Below the pieces are notes generated by a model. That model had not been told where the DNA came from, made no database searches, and was given only the letters and a program-made list of their open reading frames with translations. A program made the position numbers and the translations under genes. Positions 26,179 to 34,407 of a DNA stretch of 64,000 nucleotides are shown here, piece by piece. Origin of the DNA: Pseudomonas fluorescens HK44 (GTDB lineage Bacteria > Pseudomonadota > Gammaproteobacteria > Pseudomonadales > Pseudomonadaceae); contig NZ_AFOY02000016.1 in NCBI RefSeq assembly GCF_000217955.3, positions 42,730 to 106,729 of the forward strand, read 5' to 3'. Numbering within the stretch: position 1 is the stretch's first letter; the number at the start of each line of letters is the position of its first letter.

Positions 26179-26415
26179 ATGACTCCTGAATGCCAGTTGT
26201 TCGGCACCCTTGGTTGCCATCTCTGTGAACTCGCAGAAGCAGAGCTGATGCCGCTGGTAGAGCATGGGTTGTTGGTGGAACTGGTCGACATCGCCGACAG
26301 TGAGGCGTTGTTTGAAGCCTACGGTTTACGCATTCCGGTGCTGCGCCGTGTTGATACGGGGGCCGAGTTGGGCTGGCCCTTCGACGCCGAACAGGTCGTG
26401 GCATTCCTGCGCTGA
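26179..26415 (+). CDS. small glutaredoxin-family (DUF836) protein
   Basis: A 78-residue thioredoxin-fold protein of the glutaredoxin-like DUF836 family (YbbN/NrdH-sized). A CxxC redox motif is seen at GTLGCHLCELAEAEL (Cys14 and Cys17). The cis-proline region is YGLRIPVLRR (about 48-57), followed by GWPFDAEQVVAFL, the family's typical ending. It is likely a cytoplasmic thiol-disulfide protein with no known partner. It is followed after about 120 bases by an SOS-controlled gene. Confidence 0.85.
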   Translation: MTPECQLFGTLGCHLCELAEAELMPLVEHGLLVELVDIADSEALFEAYGLRIPVLRRVDTGAELGWPFDAEQVVAFLR

Positions 26416-26498
26416 ACCCCTTCTCGTTTTCGGCGACAGTCGTTCCGCCTGTCGCGATCCCCAGGTAATGCGTTGGCGTAACCCCGATTATTCGTTTA

Positions 26499-26514
26499 CT
26501 GTATGTGCATACAG
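26499..26514. promoter_or_regulatory. LexA (SOS) box
   Basis: CTGTATGTGCATACAG is a full palindromic CTG-N10-CAG LexA site with a highly consensus interior (TATGTGCATA). It lies 23 bases before the start codon of the small gene at 26538, a position able to block its promoter. Confidence 0.88.
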
Positions 26515-26537
26515 TAATTCGCGTTAGAGGGAAATGC

Positions 26538-26858
26538 ATGGTCAATGTCGAACAATTGAAAGCCGGCGTGAATCGCATGTCGGCTGATGTGGTCCGTGAG
26601 GCAGTGCTGGAGTTACGCCTGGATGGCCTGGTTACGGAAGGGAAAACGCCATTCAACAAATTGCACTTCAATACGTGCTTCGCTGAAATCGAAGCCTTGT
26701 TTCAGCGCGCGGGTTACCACCGTCAACTGGATGTCGTGGGTTATCAAGGGTTGCTGTATGCGCTTTATGATCCCGGCCGTTGGGAGGCTGTCGATGTATT
26801 GCGCTGGCTGAAGGAGTTTACCGAAGCGGCGGCGCAGCGAGAGTCGCTGACCGCGTGA
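26538..26858 (+). CDS. uncharacterised SOS-regulated small protein
   Basis: A 106-residue soluble protein with no motif I can name. It begins MVNVEQLKAGVNRMSADVVREAVLELRLDG, predicted mainly helical, and ends with WEAVDVLRWLKEFTEAAAQ. The start ATG follows AGAGGGA at 5 bases. A consensus LexA box just upstream shows it is very likely induced by DNA damage. P. aeruginosa has small conserved unknown proteins in its LexA regulon (for example PA0922), and this may be one, but I cannot confirm identity from sequence alone. It is followed by a pseudouridine synthase gene with its own leader. Confidence 0.8.
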   Translation: MVNVEQLKAGVNRMSADVVREAVLELRLDGLVTEGKTPFNKLHFNTCFAEIEALFQRAGYHRQLDVVGYQGLLYALYDPGRWEAVDVLRWLKEFTEAAAQRESLTA

Positions 26859-26951
26859 TAATCATGCGGACGCCTCGCATGGAATCTGTCCTAGGATCGC
26901 CCGGGTCCTTGTTGGATAATGCACACCTGCATTAAGGGCCAGAGCTTTCGT

Positions 26952-27842
26952 ATGTCCACCTCATCTTTTTCCGCCGCACAGAACCAGGCCAGCACGCTGT
27001 ACCTGCCGCCTGGCGCCTGGTTGACCGTTCTCGATTGTCTGTGCGAGCACTTCAGCGCCATTGGTCGCGAACAATGGCTGGACAGGATTGCCCGCGGCCG
27101 TGTCCTGAATGGCCAAGGTCATGCGATTACCGTTGATCTTCCTTACAAGGAAGGGCTGCGGATTCACTATTTCCGGGAAGTCCCTGACGAAAAGACAATC
27201 CCGGTGCTCGAGACGATTCTGTATGCCGACGAGCATCTGGTGGTCGCGGACAAACCACACTTTTTGCCGGTTACCCCAGCAGGCGAATATGTCGAGCAGA
27301 CGCTGCTGCGGCGTTTGATCCGTCGCCTGGATAACCCGCACCTGGTCCCGTTGCACCGCATCGACCGACATACGGCAGGGCTTGTGCTGTTTTCGGCCAA
27401 CCCCCAGAGTCGTTCGGCGTATCAGTCGTTATTTCCGACTCGACAGATCGAAAAGTGCTACGAGGCAATCGCTCGCGCCTTGCCTGAGTTGTCGTTTCCA
27501 CGGGTGCACAAAAGTCGCTTGATTGATGGTGAGCCCTTCTTTCGGATGCAAGAAGGTCCGGGTGCGAGCAATACCGAGACAGCAATTGAAATCGTAGAAA
27601 AAAATACCGATCTCTGGCGTTATGCGTTGTATCCGGTGACCGGCAAAAAGCACCAGTTAAGGGTCCACATGACGGCGTTGGGGGCGAGTATCTGTAATGA
27701 CCCGTTTTATCCCGACGCATTGAAAGACGTTGAAGATGATTACGCCAATCCATTGAAGTTGCTGGCCAAAGGGCTGCGTTTTATTGATCCGGTGACGGGG
27801 CTGGAGCGAAGTTTTGAAAGCAAGATCACCCTGCAGTGGTGA
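26952..27842 (+). CDS. RluA-family RNA pseudouridine synthase
   Basis: A 296-residue pseudouridine synthase that isomerises uridine in rRNA or tRNA. The catalytic motif HRIDRHTAGLV includes the nucleophilic Asp138. Downstream are KCYEAIA (about 171) and the KKHQLRVHM region near residue 235, both family hallmarks. The N-terminus (about 20-70) resembles a short S4-like segment. The target position cannot be inferred. The start ATG giving MSTSSFSAAQ is 11 codons inside a longer open frame. A symmetrical terminator follows. Confidence 0.9.
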   Translation: MSTSSFSAAQNQASTLYLPPGAWLTVLDCLCEHFSAIGREQWLDRIARGRVLNGQGHAITVDLPYKEGLRIHYFREVPDEKTIPVLETILYADEHLVVADKPHFLPVTPAGEYVEQTLLRRLIRRLDNPHLVPLHRIDRHTAGLVLFSANPQSRSAYQSLFPTRQIEKCYEAIARALPELSFPRVHKSRLIDGEPFFRMQEGPGASNTETAIEIVEKNTDLWRYALYPVTGKKHQLRVHMTALGASICNDPFYPDALKDVEDDYANPLKLLAKGLRFIDPVTGLERSFESKITLQW

Positions 27843-27914
27843 TTCTGGAACTCAAGCGCGGAGCTCAGTAAGTAGTAACCTGCGCTGAGCAGGAATTTCT
27901 TTTGCCACACACGA

Positions 27915-27940
27915 TAAAGCCCGCACACTGGCGGGCTTTA
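27915..27940. terminator. bidirectional terminator
   Basis: TAAAGCCCGC (27915-27924) pairs exactly with GCGGGCTTTA (27931-27940) around a 6-base loop. A/T ends on both sides let it serve the pseudouridine synthase gene and the convergent lipoprotein gene. Confidence 0.9.
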
Positions 27941-27966
27941 TATGTACCTGGCTGTTGCCGTGAGGC

Positions 27967-28188
27967 TTACAGGTCTTTAACGGTACGAATCTGATCTTTG
28001 TTGATGCGGGTTTGCTTGCCATCCAGTTGCTCGAATTCGTAAAAGCCCGACTTGGAATCGAATTGGGGGGTGTCGACCGACTGGATCTCGCGACCGTCAT
28101 TCAAGGTGATCACCGCGGGCGATGAGCAACCGGCGAGGGTAGCGAGGCCCAGTGCGAGCATGAGAGTGGCGAGGGTCCGATGAGTCAT
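27967..28188 (-). CDS. YgdI/YgdR-family small lipoprotein
   Basis: A 73-residue predicted lipoprotein. The signal peptide MTHRTLATLMLALGLATLAGC ends in a lipobox LAGC (Cys21). The mature part, with INLNDGR-like VITLNDGREIQSVDTPQFD and GFYEFEQLDGKQTRINKDQI, matches the YgdI/YgdR (DUF903) family of short beta-rich lipoproteins. Function is unknown. It lies alone between the pseudouridine synthase terminator and mobA. Confidence 0.9.
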   Translation of the reverse strand: MTHRTLATLMLALGLATLAGCSSPAVITLNDGREIQSVDTPQFDSKSGFYEFEQLDGKQTRINKDQIRTVKDL

Positions 28189-28265
28189 GAGATTTCTCCG
28201 AATATGAATTCTTTTGATTGCCGAAGTTCAGACGTATGCCTGGTATGCAAGTTCCTTGGTTGGCT

Positions 28266-28868
28266 TCATTCTGGCACGCTACCGTGCAGGCTTAACAGTT
28301 CCGGTGTATTCAGGTTGGCCAGGCGTCGATCGTTTTCGGGGCATTGCAGTGCGATGGCGCCCAGGTTGCGCATGATGCGTCCGGGGCTGCGCTCACCCTC
28401 GTTCCAGGCATTTTCAAACTCGCCTGCCAGCGCCACAGGGATAATGCACAGCAACGGCTCCCAATGCTCGCCCTGGCGTAGCATCAAGGGTTTGTCCGGC
28501 TGTTGGCAGGCGGCTTTTCGCATGGCCGTGAGCAGTTCGGCGTCAATGCGCGGCACGTCGCAGGGCAGTACCATCAGATGGGGATGTCGCGCGACTGCCA
28601 ACCCGGCGCGAATGCCAGCCAATGGGCCCGGGAAGTCGCTATTGTCGTCATGCACCAACTGGTCGGCGTAAAGCGCGTATTTTTCCAGATTGCGGTTGCA
28701 GGAAATGATCAGGTCATCGCTCAAACGGCGAGTCTGGTGATGCAGGTGCGCAATCAAAGGCAGGCCTTGCCACACCAGCAGCCCCTTGTCCTGACCGCCC
28801 ATGCGCTGGCCACGTCCTCCCGCCAGAAGCAGGATGGAGCAGGGCGGCAACTGGAAGTTCGAGGTCAT
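28266..28868 (-). CDS. mobA: molybdenum cofactor guanylyltransferase MobA
   Basis: A 200-residue nucleotidyltransferase that attaches GMP to molybdopterin to form the bis-MGD cofactor. The signature LLLAGGRGQRMGGQDKGL (residues about 13-30) binds GTP. LPCDVPRID near 100 supplies the metal-binding Asp. It is divergent from moaB-moeA, forming a molybdenum cofactor locus with the same content as in P. aeruginosa (PA3028-PA3030, from memory). Length fits the family (about 190-200). Confidence 0.94.
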   Translation of the reverse strand: MTSNFQLPPCSILLLAGGRGQRMGGQDKGLLVWQGLPLIAHLHHQTRRLSDDLIISCNRNLEKYALYADQLVHDDNSDFPGPLAGIRAGLAVARHPHLMVLPCDVPRIDAELLTAMRKAACQQPDKPLMLRQGEHWEPLLCIIPVALAGEFENAWNEGERSPGRIMRNLGAIALQCPENDRRLANLNTPELLSLHGSVPE

Positions 28869-28949
28869 GGCGCATCTCCATCGGTGCGGTGAAAAAATGA
28901 GGCGCTGTGATATAACACCGGGCTGTTTCTCCTACAACTGGACGAGCCT

Positions 28950-29489
28950 ATGAAAGCCAAGGCTGATGTACCTTTCGCCCCGCTTAACATTGCGGTGCTG
29001 ACTGTCAGTGATACCCGCACGCTGGAAACCGATACCTCGGGACAGGTCTTCGTTGACCGCCTCAGTGCCGCCGGTCATAACCTGGCCGCACGTATTCTGC
29101 TTAAAGATGACCTCTACAAAATTCGTGCGCAAGTCGCGACCTGGATCGCCGACGACGTCGTGCAAGTGGTGCTGATTACTGGCGGTACGGGTTTTACCGG
29201 TCGTGACAGCACACCGGAAGCTGTCAGTTGCCTGCTGGATAAGCAGGTCGACGGATTTGGTGAGTTGTTTCGGCAGATATCGGTTGCGGACATTGGTACC
29301 TCGACGGTGCAATCCCGTGCGTTGGCAGGGTTGGCCAATGGCACGCTGGTCTGCTGTTTGCCGGGTTCTACCAATGCGGTGCGAACCGGTTGGGACGGGA
29401 TTCTCGCGGAGCAACTGGATTCGCGGCATCGTCCGTGCAACTTCGTCGCTCACTTGAAACAGGCGGCATCCTGTGAATCCCGTGGGTAA
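28950..29489 (+). CDS. moaB: molybdenum cofactor biosynthesis protein MoaB
   Basis: A 179-residue MoCF-fold protein that adenylylates molybdopterin. The N-terminal strand LNIAVLTVSDTRTLETDTSG and the central LITGGTGFTGRDSTPEAV (about 71-88) are diagnostic. SVADIGTSTVQSRALAG and CLPGSTNAVRTGWDGI follow in the second half. Its 3' end overlaps the GTG start of moeA by 17 bases, so the two are probably coupled. It is divergent from mobA. Confidence 0.94.
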   Translation: MKAKADVPFAPLNIAVLTVSDTRTLETDTSGQVFVDRLSAAGHNLAARILLKDDLYKIRAQVATWIADDVVQVVLITGGTGFTGRDSTPEAVSCLLDKQVDGFGELFRQISVADIGTSTVQSRALAGLANGTLVCCLPGSTNAVRTGWDGILAEQLDSRHRPCNFVAHLKQAASCESRG

Positions 29490-30699
29490 GCCGGGCAGGA
29501 CCGGCAGCTTGATGCCCGTCGAAGTGGCACTGGCACGCTTGCTGGAAATGGCTGAGGCGTCGCCAATCCTTGAGCGCGAACGATTGCCGTTGGCTGCGAC
29601 CCAGGGCCGTGTTCTTGCCGAGAACCTGCTATCGACCCTTGATCTGCCGCCGTGGCCCAACAGCGCCATGGACGGTTATGCCTTGCGCCTGGCCGACTGG
29701 ACTGGCGAGCCACTGGTGGTCAGCCAGAAGATCTTTGCCGGGCAAGCCCCGGAGCCATTGGCCCCCGGTACATGTGCACGGATCTTCACCGGTGCCCCGG
29801 TGCCAGCGGGTGCAGACTGCGTTGAAATGCAGGAAAACGCCGAGGTCCAGATGGACCAAAGGGTAAGTTTTACCGAGCAGATGCGCGCAGGGCAAAACAT
29901 TCGCCCGCAAGGTCAGGAAACCACGGTGGGGGAACAGGTATTGACCGCCGGTACGCGCCTGGGTCCCATTGAACAAGGTTTGGCAGCCTCACTGGGGTGT
30001 GCAGAACTTGAAGTCGTGCGCAAGGTACGGGTTGCGGTGCTGTCCACCGGGGACGAGTTGGTCGAGCCTGGGCAAGCCCTCGGCCCGGGTCAGATCTATA
30101 ACAGCAATCGGGTATTGCTGTGCAGTTGGTTGCAGCGTTTAGGTTGCGAAGTGATCGATGCGGGGATTCTGCCGGACGATTTGCAGGCCACTCGCAATCG
30201 GCTCGCCGAACTGGGTGATGTCGACCTGATCCTTTCTACGGGCGGTGTATCGGTAGGAGAGGCGGATTTTCTGGGTATTGCCTTGCGCGAAGAGGGCGAA
30301 CTGGCATTGTGGAAATTGGCCATCAAGCCAGGGAAACCACTGACATTCGGGCATTTTCGAGGCGTACCGGTGATTGGGTTGCCCGGCAATCCGGCGTCGA
30401 CACTGGTGACCTTCGCCTTGTTGGCACGCCCTTATCTGTTACGCCGTCAAGGCGTGAGAGAGGTTCGGCCTTTGCAGTTTCAGGTTCCGGCAGGATTTGT
30501 CTGGTCCAAGGCCGGCAACCGCCGGGAATACCTGCGCGGTCGTCTGGAGCATGGGCGGGCAATTATCTACAAGAATCAGAGCTCGGGTGTTTTGCGCAGT
30601 GCCGCTTGGGCCGAAGGGCTGGTTGAAGTGCTGGAAGAGCGCACTTTGGTCGAGGGTGATTGGGTGAACTTCATCCCGCTGAGTGAAGTGCTGGGGTAG
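29473..30699 (+). CDS. moeA: molybdopterin molybdenumtransferase MoeA
   Basis: A 408-residue enzyme that inserts molybdenum into adenylylated molybdopterin. Recognisable segments are PPWPNSAMDGYALR near 57, ARIFTGAPVPAGADCVEMQE near 100, VAVLSTGDELVEPG near 187 and STGGVSVGEADFLG near 255. A GTG start overlapping moaB is taken, with GGCGG about 6 bases before it; an ATG 13 codons later is an alternative. A hairpin follows the stop codon. Together with MoaB and MobA it covers the last steps of cofactor assembly. Confidence 0.94.
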   Translation: MNPVGKPGRTGSLMPVEVALARLLEMAEASPILERERLPLAATQGRVLAENLLSTLDLPPWPNSAMDGYALRLADWTGEPLVVSQKIFAGQAPEPLAPGTCARIFTGAPVPAGADCVEMQENAEVQMDQRVSFTEQMRAGQNIRPQGQETTVGEQVLTAGTRLGPIEQGLAASLGCAELEVVRKVRVAVLSTGDELVEPGQALGPGQIYNSNRVLLCSWLQRLGCEVIDAGILPDDLQATRNRLAELGDVDLILSTGGVSVGEADFLGIALREEGELALWKLAIKPGKPLTFGHFRGVPVIGLPGNPASTLVTFALLARPYLLRRQGVREVRPLQFQVPAGFVWSKAGNRREYLRGRLEHGRAIIYKNQSSGVLRSAAWAEGLVEVLEERTLVEGDWVNFIPLSEVLG

Positions 30700-30727
30700 G
30701 TCTTTGCGCACTACAGCCTCACCAGCA

Positions 30728-30763
30728 CCAGGCCCGGTATGGATCACGTCGGGCCTGGCGTTT
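30728..30763 (+). terminator. terminator after moeA
   Basis: CCAGGCCCG (30728-30736) pairs with CGGGCCTGG (30750-30758) over a 13-base loop, with a short T run (CGTTTCG) after it. It lies 29 bases beyond the moeA stop codon. Confidence 0.7.
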
Positions 30764-30774
30764 CGTGGTGCAGG

Positions 30775-30969
30775 TTATGCGTTAAGTAGCGTCACGAGTT
30801 GATCGAAGCGGCTGTTGGCAATCCAGCCGAGCAGGCTGACGATCACCGCCGCAGCGCCTGCCGAGTAGGCAAGCCTGTGCTTGATGGATTTGACGTCGAT
30901 TCGGACCTCTTCCATATCTCTGCGGATGTACTTGAGGTGGGTCTCCAGCTCTACAACGCGTGGTTCCAT
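30775..30969 (-). CDS. small single-pass membrane protein
   Basis: A 64-residue protein. The first 30 residues (MEPRVVELETHLKYIRRDMEEVR) form a charged, heptad-like coiled coil. One membrane helix follows (about 33-50, LAYSAGAAAVIVSLLGWIA) and a short tail. A very strong ribosome site GGAGGGA precedes the ATG at 30969, which sets this start against a longer frame. The layout resembles haemolysin XhlA-type and similar coiled-coil/TM small proteins. No phage genes adjoin it and function is unknown. Confidence 0.75.
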   Translation of the reverse strand: MEPRVVELETHLKYIRRDMEEVRIDVKSIKHRLAYSAGAAAVIVSLLGWIANSRFDQLVTLLNA

Positions 30970-31297
30970 GTCGTTCCCTCCAGGTGTGTTGATGGTGCAA
31001 TTGCATTCAGTCGGGTGAGCGGTGTGGCCGGTGTTTGGAGGCGCACCCCGGTTCGCTGGAAATCGGAAGTCATGGCTTTGCATTAAGTGCATGGCTCCCT
31101 GCCTGATAGATCCTGGTCATATTGCGTGCACATCCTTGTGTGTTTTTTGCTGTTGCCTGATAACTGCCGTCACAAGGTGTACCAATACCCAATGACCGTC
31201 AATTGGGCCTATTCATCATGACTTGTAAGAAAAAAGCCGGCATGTAGGACTCTTCTGAATGCCTGAGGGATCGGCGCTACAAGGCGTTGCATCTGGC

Positions 31298-31957
31298 CTA
31301 GTCGTCGAGATTGATAATTTGCTCGCGCACGGCAAACAGCACCAGGCCCGCGACATCGTAGATCTGCAAGCGCTTCATGATCTGAGAGCGGTGGGTTTCC
31401 ACTGTTTTGATGCTCAGGCCCAAACCACTGGCAATCTCGCGAGTGGATTTGCCACGCACGATCAAGCGCAGAATCTCTAATTGACGAGCCGTCAGATTAT
31501 GTGTGTCGACGGGTTCTGGATGGCTTTTCTGGGCACGGACCAGCGCCTGATTGATCACGGTGTGAGCGATGGCCGGGCTCAGGTAGCGTTCGTTGTTGCG
31601 CAAGGCTTCAAGCGCGTGTTCCAGTTCCGTGGCGGTGGTGTCCTTGAGCAGGTAGCCGTGAGCGCCTGACTCCAGGGCTTGCATGATCAGCGTCGGGTCG
31701 GTGTGCATCGACAGGATCAGCACTTTGCTTTGTGGGTGTACGGCCTTGAGTCTTTTCAGAGCCTCAAGCCCGCCGGTTTCCTTCATGGATATATCCAGCA
31801 GGATGATGTCGGGGCTTAGCCTCTCGACCATTTCAAGCAGTTGTGCACCGTCATTGGCTTCACCAATGACGGCGTAGCCAGGAATATCCAGAACCAGCGC
31901 ACGCACGCCGGCTCTGATCAACGAGTGGTCATCCACCAAAAGCAAGTTACAAGTCAA
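31298..31957 (-). CDS. NarL/FixJ-family response regulator
   Basis: A 219-residue response regulator. The receiver has Asp9/Asp10 and phospho-Asp55 (IILLDISMKETGG), a conserved Lys in YLLKDTTATE, and a LuxR-type helix-turn-helix (about 150-210, LTARQLEILRLIVRGKSTREIASGLGLSIKTVETHR). The start appears to be TTG, overlapping the stop of the upstream sensor kinase as TTGA, so translation is probably coupled. It forms a two-component pair with that kinase. The targets are not evident; no divergent operon abuts. Confidence 0.88.
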   Translation of the reverse strand: MTCNLLLVDDHSLIRAGVRALVLDIPGYAVIGEANDGAQLLEMVERLSPDIILLDISMKETGGLEALKRLKAVHPQSKVLILSMHTDPTLIMQALESGAHGYLLKDTTATELEHALEALRNNERYLSPAIAHTVINQALVRAQKSHPEPVDTHNLTARQLEILRLIVRGKSTREIASGLGLSIKTVETHRSQIMKRLQIYDVAGLVLFAVREQIINLDD

Positions 31958-32847
31958 TGTTGAACCTTATTCGTACTGGCTCGTTCGAGCGCGCGGGGTG
32001 CCCAAGGGAAAAGTACTTCGATCTGCGTACCCTTGCCGGGCTCGCTGATGACGCTCAGGGTGCCGCCCAGTTGTTCGACCCGCTCCGACATACCGGCCAT
32101 TCCGCGTTGCCCTTCACGGCCAGGATGGGTGGCTGGAGAAAAACCCAGTCCGTCATCGCTGATAAACAGCGCCAGTCCTTGGGGTAGACGTTGCAGGCGA
32201 ATCAGCAGATTTTTGGCTTGGGCATGGCGCAGCATATTGGTGACGGCTTCTTGAGAAATCCGAAACGCCGCCACCGCCATTTCTTCTGGTATGCCGGTCA
32301 GGCGCTGGTGGCATTCAAGGCTCCAGTTCACGGCAGTATTGGCCAGCGTTTTGAGCAGATGTGCACGCAAACTGGCTTCAAGGCCAAGGCTGGTGAGTTG
32401 TCTTGGATTCAGAATGGCCGAGACATCGCGAACTTTGGTCAGGGTTTCTTCAAGCGTGTCGCAGAGCAGGGCGCAATGGCTTTGCAGTTCTTCGGGTTGA
32501 CGTCGCTTGAGCCATTCACTTTGAAGCCTGGCCGCCGTCAGCAATTGGCCGATATCGTCGTGGAGTTCACGGCTGAGCCGATGGCGTTCGTTTTCCTGTA
32601 CTTCCAATAAGCGGTCGGCCAGTTCCTGGGGCTGGAACCTGATCGATTTTCGCGAATGGCAATGCTGCCCCCAGACGCTGGTGGCTGCCGCGAGATTCAG
32701 TATCAGCAGTGCTACTGGAAATTGGCTGGACAGGCAGTAAACCAGCAGGCTGCCCACCGCCGAGCACAGGCACAGCAGCAGTGTGAACCGGCGAACGCTT
32801 TTTCGGGAGGGCGGCCAAGAGGCGACTGACTTGAGGCTGGCGTACAT
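31954..32847 (-). CDS. NarX/UhpB-type sensor histidine kinase
   Basis: A histidine kinase of about 297 residues. It has two adjacent membrane helices (about 21-40 and 44-60) and no sizeable periplasmic domain. A HisKA_3 domain follows, with phospho-His96 in RLSRELHDDIGQLL, then an HATPase ending DDGLGFSPATH and GMAGMSERVEQLGGTL. It likely senses through its membrane part or an accessory protein. Start is uncertain: ATG at 32847 is used, while a TTG 33 codons upstream keeps the frame open; neither has a good ribosome site. The 520-base gap upstream (32848-33367) shows no credible gene. Confidence 0.82.
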   Translation of the reverse strand: MYASLKSVASWPPSRKSVRRFTLLLCLCSAVGSLLVYCLSSQFPVALLILNLAAATSVWGQHCHSRKSIRFQPQELADRLLEVQENERHRLSRELHDDIGQLLTAARLQSEWLKRRQPEELQSHCALLCDTLEETLTKVRDVSAILNPRQLTSLGLEASLRAHLLKTLANTAVNWSLECHQRLTGIPEEMAVAAFRISQEAVTNMLRHAQAKNLLIRLQRLPQGLALFISDDGLGFSPATHPGREGQRGMAGMSERVEQLGGTLSVISEPGKGTQIEVLFPWAPRALERASTNKVQH

Positions 32848-33367
32848 AGCGGATGGAGCCAATGAATGTTCGCTGCGGGCAGACCGGTCATGATGGCTGA
32901 CGGGTCTGTGTGTGGATAACGCTGGTGATTGAACCGTGGGCTTCAAGTTAGCGCAGTCTGATTGTCAAAATCGAGTGTTGCACTGTCCGGGGGATAGGCT
33001 CCCGCCTGAAGTCAGAGTGCCATAACCTGGAGCCAACTAATTGGGCCGCATAATACCACTTAACATACCGTTGGTCGCGTTCGCTATATATGTCCAGGGG
33101 GGCAGGATTTTTATCGTTTCTGGACCTCTGTTGCACGTTAGCAGGCATGGGTTGGTGACTGAGCATCCAGCGTGACTCATTACGTTCCCAAGCAGTTAGC
33201 AGCACTCTGGGCGGGGTGTTCAGGAGGTCGGAAGTCGACAACTAATAGTTGGGTTACTAATTTTATTCTGTCGTTAAAAGATATGAGATGTTCAATTGCG
33301 ACGCGACGGCGTTGTTGCTGGAAGTGCTGAAAATTATCAAACGATCCCGTGCATTATTTGATGCAAC

Positions 33368-33838
33368 TCAGGCATGCCTTGCCGGAAGTGGGGCGCATGC
33401 AAATGGTTGGGTGGGTAATGCCAGGCGCGTCGGGGCGCGGCCAATTTCCATCGCGAAGGCTTCGATCAACGATATCTGTTCGGCGTCATCAAGGCTGAGT
33501 TGGCCGGTAGTCAGGTCGACGAGTTCAAGTTGCCAGGCCATCAATGTGAAGCACTCTTTCAGGGCACACAGTGCCTGGTCGTTCAGATCGATTCGATTGC
33601 GTGCACCGCTGAGCAATGCGTGAATGCACATCGAGAACTCGGATACCGCCCGCAGTGTCAATGCATCGGCCCGGTTGGCCAGGGTAAACAGTGCGTTCAG
33701 CATGCAGTCGATGGCGTCCTGATCATTGTTGATCAGTTGCAAGTGGCTAAGGCATTCCTCGGATTTGGCCAGCAGGGTTTCTGCCTCGATCAAGAATTCG
33801 GGCAGTCGCTGATTCCAGTGTTTACGATCGTTCAGCAT
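33368..33838 (-). CDS. uncharacterised helical protein resembling a degenerate HPt domain
   Basis: A 156-residue protein, predicted almost fully helical. The stretch AIDCMLNALFTLANRADALTLRAVSEFSMCIHALL (about residues 43-77, split here by its own spacing) has the pattern of an HPt helix pair. However, the expected phospho-acceptor HTxKG is replaced by FTLAN, so no phosphotransfer is expected. The ATG at 33838 has GGAG at 6 bases; an upstream ATG does not. It lies between a two-component pair and cheV on the opposite strand. It could be a phosphorelay decoy or scaffold, but that is inference, and it may be unrelated to HPt. Confidence 0.6.
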   Translation of the reverse strand: MLNDRKHWNQRLPEFLIEAETLLAKSEECLSHLQLINNDQDAIDCMLNALFTLANRADALTLRAVSEFSMCIHALLSGARNRIDLNDQALCALKECFTLMAWQLELVDLTTGQLSLDDAEQISLIEAFAMEIGRAPTRLALPTQPFACAPLPARHA

Positions 33839-34339
33839 GCTTTTCTCCACGACATCAAGTCAGGTGATGCAATCAGCCATATGGCGAACGGGCGTAAGGT
33901 ACTGCCGGACCACGACCGGAATCTGTAGGGCAGTTCTGATTTTTTGCAGCTGACGATGAACGGTCTGCTTGCGTTCGACGCGAATGCCCCGATGGAGCGA
34001 GCCAGATTTACAGCGTAACGAGGTGCCGAACTCATTAGCCGTGAGGCATGAGCGGCGTAACCCGGCAGGCTGAAAAAAGAGCTCGGCAGCGGTACTTCGA
34101 TCGCAAACAAAAGCCTGACTCCATTCTTGCGGTGAGAATGGCATCACATTAATGGCTATTGGATATCGCGAATATCAGGCTGGACCCGATTGCGGCTAGG
34201 GGATTCCCTTATGTGACGGAACTTGACACGCAAAGACGGGGCGCGCGCAGAAGAGTTGTGCAGTGGACGAAATAGCCGCTTCAGTAGAGCATGATGTTAA
34301 TGTGGCATCAATTCCTATGCGTGGCATTTTGTTTGCGGG

Positions 34340-34366
34340 TCAAGATTGCGTGAGAACCGCCGATAA
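34340..34366 (+). promoter_or_regulatory. sigma-28 (FliA) promoter of cheV
   Basis: TCAAGATT (34340-34347), an 11-base spacer, then GCCGATAA (34359-34366) matches the FliA consensus TAAAGTTT-N11-GCCGATAA, with a perfect -10. It lies 42 bases before the cheV start codon. The remainder of the 569-base gap 33839-34407 has no assignable gene. Confidence 0.85.
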
Positions 34367-34407
34367 CTTTCTTTAGTGAATTCATCAGAAAAGCCCAGGA
34401 GTCATCA

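Noticed and set aside
31242..31250. ATGTAGGAC half-site matching the arm of the palindrome upstream of rocA2
   Set aside because: It is a single half-site downstream of a leftward regulator gene with no nearby start codon, so chance occurrence is likely.
33860..34144. 95-codon leftward open frame just upstream of the HPt-like gene
   Set aside because: It ends 22 bases before that gene and could be an operon partner, but it has no ribosome site, unremarkable codon use and no recognisable motif. A second overlapping frame of similar length exists on the same strand. Conservation in other genomes would be needed to accept it.
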